From Kamptonema sp. UHCC 0994 (GTDB taxonomy: Bacteria; Cyanobacteriota; Cyanobacteriia; Cyanobacteriales; Microcoleaceae), in contig NZ_JARFTR010000065.1 of assembly GCF_029167235.1 (NCBI RefSeq), forward strand, positions 1-64,000: a DNA stretch of 64,000 bases, written 5' to 3'. Position numbers and translations under genes: made by a program. The notes under the pieces were generated by a model. The model searched no databases and had not been told where the DNA came from. It saw only the letters and a program-made list of their open reading frames with translations. Within the stretch, counting starts at the first letter, position 1. Each line of letters begins with the position of its first letter. Positions 61,713-64,000 of the stretch are shown here, one piece after another.

Positions 61713-64000
61713 TGCATTCGGAGTTGTTTTTGCCGAGTAGCAACTGATTTTTGCTTGTCAACTCGGTCGCGCACAGACTGAAATTCAAGTTCTGGTTCTT
61801 CCTCCTGACTTAAATGTTTTGCTAGAGAGTAGATTGTTGGATATTCCAATAGTTCAATCAGTGATAAATCCATCTTCAAAATTTCCCGGAGTTGACTGTG
61901 AACTTGAGCCACCAGTAACGAATGACCGCCAATATCAAAGAAGTTATCGTGAATGCTTACCCTTTCTACTTGCAGTACCTCTTGCCAAACATTGGCGATC
62001 GCGCCTTCGACAGAGTTACTAGGCAAAACTGGCGCAACTTCCGATCGCAACGAGACGGCTTCCATTGCTAAAAGCGATCGCCGATCTACCTTACCGTTTG
62101 CAGTCAGCGGTAACATGGGTACTGTCAGGACAACTGAGGGGATCGCGTATTCCGGCAATTTTTCTTTCAAAAATTGATTGAGTTTGCCGATCGCAGCCGG
62201 TGATTCCTGGTTCAAAACGATGTACGCCACTAAACGGCGATCGCTACCATCTTCCTGAAGCAAAACTACAGCCTCCTGCACCCCTGGGTGCTCTACGAGA
62301 ACGGCTTCTATTTCCCCTAATTCGACCCGGTAGCCGCGAATCTTCACCTGATTATCTAGGCGGCCGAGGAATTCCAGAGTCCCATCTGGCCGATAGCGTG
62401 CGCGATCGCCCGTTTTGTACAGTCGGCTTCCCGGTTCATCGCTGAATGGATTCGGGATAAACTTTTCAGCAGTGAGATCGGGTCTGTTTAAATAGCCTCT
62501 TGCCACTCCTAAACCGCCGATATGCAGTTCCCCGACGACACCGATGGGTACCGGCTGCAAGTGCCGATCGAGCACGTAAAGCTGAGTATTCGCGATCGCG
62601 CGACCGATCGGAATTGACCCTGACAACTGTTCCCCCCCTGGAACCTGATAAACACAGCAGCCAACTACCGTTTCCGTTGGCCCGTATTCGTTCACCAGCA
62701 AGGTATCGGGGGCATTTTCCTGCCAAAAAGCGACGCTGCTAGCCAGCAGATTTTCGCCACCGATAATGAAAGCGCGGGTCAAACCGGCGGCGGCTTGGGG
62801 CGGTATTTGCTGGGCCAGTAACTCCAAGTGTGCCGGCGTAATTTTGACTAAGCTTAAGTTAGAACTGCGGCGCAAGGCAGTGCAAAGCGTCTCTATGCCT
62901 TGGTTTTCCGGTAGCAATTCTACTCGACTCCCCACCAGCAAAGGTGAAAATAAGCTGGTAACAGTTAGGTCAAATCCTAGCGGCGAGTGAACCAGCGTTC
63001 CCGTTCCTTTCTGGACTGCATAGGCTTGGGTAGACCAAGTGAGATAATTTGTGAGTCCTTGGTGCAGAATCAACGTTCCTTTGGGCTTTCCTGTCGAGCC
63101 GGAAGTATAGATGGCATAGGCTAGATTGTGAGAGTTCACCTCACTGGTGGAATTTTCTGTGGACTCAGAGGCGATGATTTCCCAATCTGCATCCAGGCAA
63201 ATTACTTGAATTGCGCTGGTTGGCAAGTCGGCGACTAAGTGCTGCTGAGTCAACAGTATCGACACCTGACTATCTGTGAGAATGAAGGCTTGGCGATCGC
63301 GCGGTATGGTTGAATCAATGGGAACGTAAGCGCCGCCAGCTTTGAGAATGCCCAAAACTCCGACAAGCATTGAAAGCGATCGCGCTACGCAAATCCCTAC
63401 GAGCACCTCTGGGCCTACTCCTTGTTGTTGTAGGTAATGGGCGAGTTGATTCGCCTGCGCGTTAAGTTCAGCATAAGTTAGTTGCTGGCTTTCAAACACG
63501 GCGGCGATGCGATCGGGTGTCTGTTTTACTTGTTCTTCAAATAACTGGTGAACGCATTTATCGATCGCGCCAGCAGTGTTTGTATTGTTGAACTCAAATA
63601 ACAGTTGTTGGCGATCGCGATCGCTTAAAATCGCTAACTCGCTAATTGTCGCTTTCGGATTATTGGCAGCGCTTGTTAATAAAGTGTTAAATTGGTCTGC
63701 CAAGTTACTGATATCTGCTACTTGGAATAAGTTAGCATCGTAGTGAAATTTGCAAATCAAATCATCATCTTGAAAAAGGCAAGAAAGTTTTATTTTGAAT
63801 CTACTAACATGGGCGAAACGCTCAGAAATTGACCAGGATAAACCACCCGTAGAATATGTCGGCAAAGATGGCTCAATCTCGAAACAAAAGGGAAAGAAAG
63901 AGTAAGCAGAACTCTTGCCAGTTGCGGCGGTAATTTGTTCGGCAGTAAAATACTCCTGCCATTCATAATTATTGCCCATTAATTCGCTAATCTGCTGCAA
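61706..64000 (-). CDS. NRPS, partial: interface-A(Asn-like)-PCP
   Basis: The gene enters from beyond the right edge, so the N-terminus is missing. The visible 764 residues start in a condensation-like domain whose sequence (ELMGNNYEWQEYF...) matches the interface domains of the two Asp modules, not catalytic C domains. The A domain has GSTGKPKG (about visible residue 300) and by hand reads D-L-T-K-I-G-E-V-G-K, the asparagine signature. PCP has GGHSL (about 693). The stop codon TGA lies inside a dispersed repeat. A hydroxylase partner, if any, would lie beyond the window. Confidence 0.87.
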   Translation of the reverse strand: MQQISELMGNNYEWQEYFTAEQITAATGKSSAYSFFPFCFEIEPSLPTYSTGGLSWSISERFAHVSRFKIKLSCLFQDDDLICKFHYDANLFQVADISNLADQFNTLLTSAANNPKATISELAILSDRDRQQLLFEFNNTNTAGAIDKCVHQLFEEQVKQTPDRIAAVFESQQLTYAELNAQANQLAHYLQQQGVGPEVLVGICVARSLSMLVGVLGILKAGGAYVPIDSTIPRDRQAFILTDSQVSILLTQQHLVADLPTSAIQVICLDADWEIIASESTENSTSEVNSHNLAYAIYTSGSTGKPKGTLILHQGLTNYLTWSTQAYAVQKGTGTLVHSPLGFDLTVTSLFSPLLVGSRVELLPENQGIETLCTALRRSSNLSLVKITPAHLELLAQQIPPQAAAGLTRAFIIGGENLLASSVAFWQENAPDTLLVNEYGPTETVVGCCVYQVPGGEQLSGSIPIGRAIANTQLYVLDRHLQPVPIGVVGELHIGGLGVARGYLNRPDLTAEKFIPNPFSDEPGSRLYKTGDRARYRPDGTLEFLGRLDNQVKIRGYRVELGEIEAVLVEHPGVQEAVVLLQEDGSDRRLVAYIVLNQESPAAIGKLNQFLKEKLPEYAIPSVVLTVPMLPLTANGKVDRRSLLAMEAVSLRSEVAPVLPSNSVEGAIANVWQEVLQVERVSIHDNFFDIGGHSLLVAQVHSQLREILKMDLSLIELLEYPTIYSLAKHLSQEEEPELEFQSVRDRVDKQKSVATRQKQLRMQR

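Overview
The window reads as a filamentous cyanobacterium, probably of the Oscillatoriales type (inference). The HIP1 octamer GCGATCGC recurs throughout. Cyanobacterial families are present: a Mn-riboswitch/GDT1 exporter unit, CobN, DUF4126, DUF6887/DUF6888, and TPR-SPINDLY glycosyltransferases. Dispersed repeats of the kind seen in these genomes (AGAAACCCGGTTTCT, GTTAACA heptads, GGGGCTA tandems) occur between and sometimes inside genes.

Region 1 (1-5.5 kb) is a long tRNA array. By eye it holds 28 tRNA genes covering all 20 amino acids, plus one further tRNA-Ile-like fold behind a GTPase gene. Two copies of the promoter TTGACA-N17-TAGTAT precede it. Each is followed exactly 6 nt after the -10 box by an ATG opening a ~21-codon ORF, so both look leaderless. 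A zinc-finger/Vsr-like endonuclease gene lies inside the array on the opposite strand. Between tRNA-Arg(TCG) and tRNA-Arg(TCT) lies the most unusual object of the window. It is a ~240-nt RNA closed by a 12-bp terminal helix. It carries an exact sarcin-ricin loop core on a different stem and, 48 nt further on, a full-length look-alike of the 23S rRNA GTPase-associated centre (helices 43/44, with the A1067 and A1095 equivalents kept). The order is swapped relative to 23S rRNA and the stems have compensatory changes. It therefore looks like a dedicated mimic of the ribosome's elongation-factor site rather than an rRNA remnant.

Region 2 (5.5-30 kb) is mostly chromosomal housekeeping and hypothetical genes: a DUF6888 remnant/DUF6887, VapBC, a DEDDh exonuclease, two-step sugar metabolism (rpiA), an aldo/keto reductase, a large TPR-SPINDLY glycosyltransferase, a yybP-ykoY Mn riboswitch with a GDT1-type exporter, TPR and DUF proteins, an SDR flanked by direct repeats, CobN, a LivG/LivF ATPase pair and an IS701-type transposase.

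Region 3 (30-64 kb, all minus strand, running in from beyond the right edge) is a hybrid PKS/NRPS cluster. In transcription order it has: interface-A(Asn-like)-PCP; methyltransferase; KS-AT-ACP; a four-gene FkbK/J/I/H-type methoxymalonyl-ACP set; a free C domain; a SyrP/TauD-like hydroxylase; interface-A(Asp)-PCP; KS-AT-KR-ACP-E; C-A(Gly)-PCP-C-TauD (fused); interface-A(Asp)-PCP-reductase; and an aldo/keto reductase. Two Asp-selective modules with non-catalytic condensation-like 'interface' domains and two TauD-type hydroxylases point to beta-hydroxyaspartate residues, so a photoreactive siderophore of the cyanochelin kind is a reasonable inference. The reductase domain suggests release as an aldehyde or alcohol.
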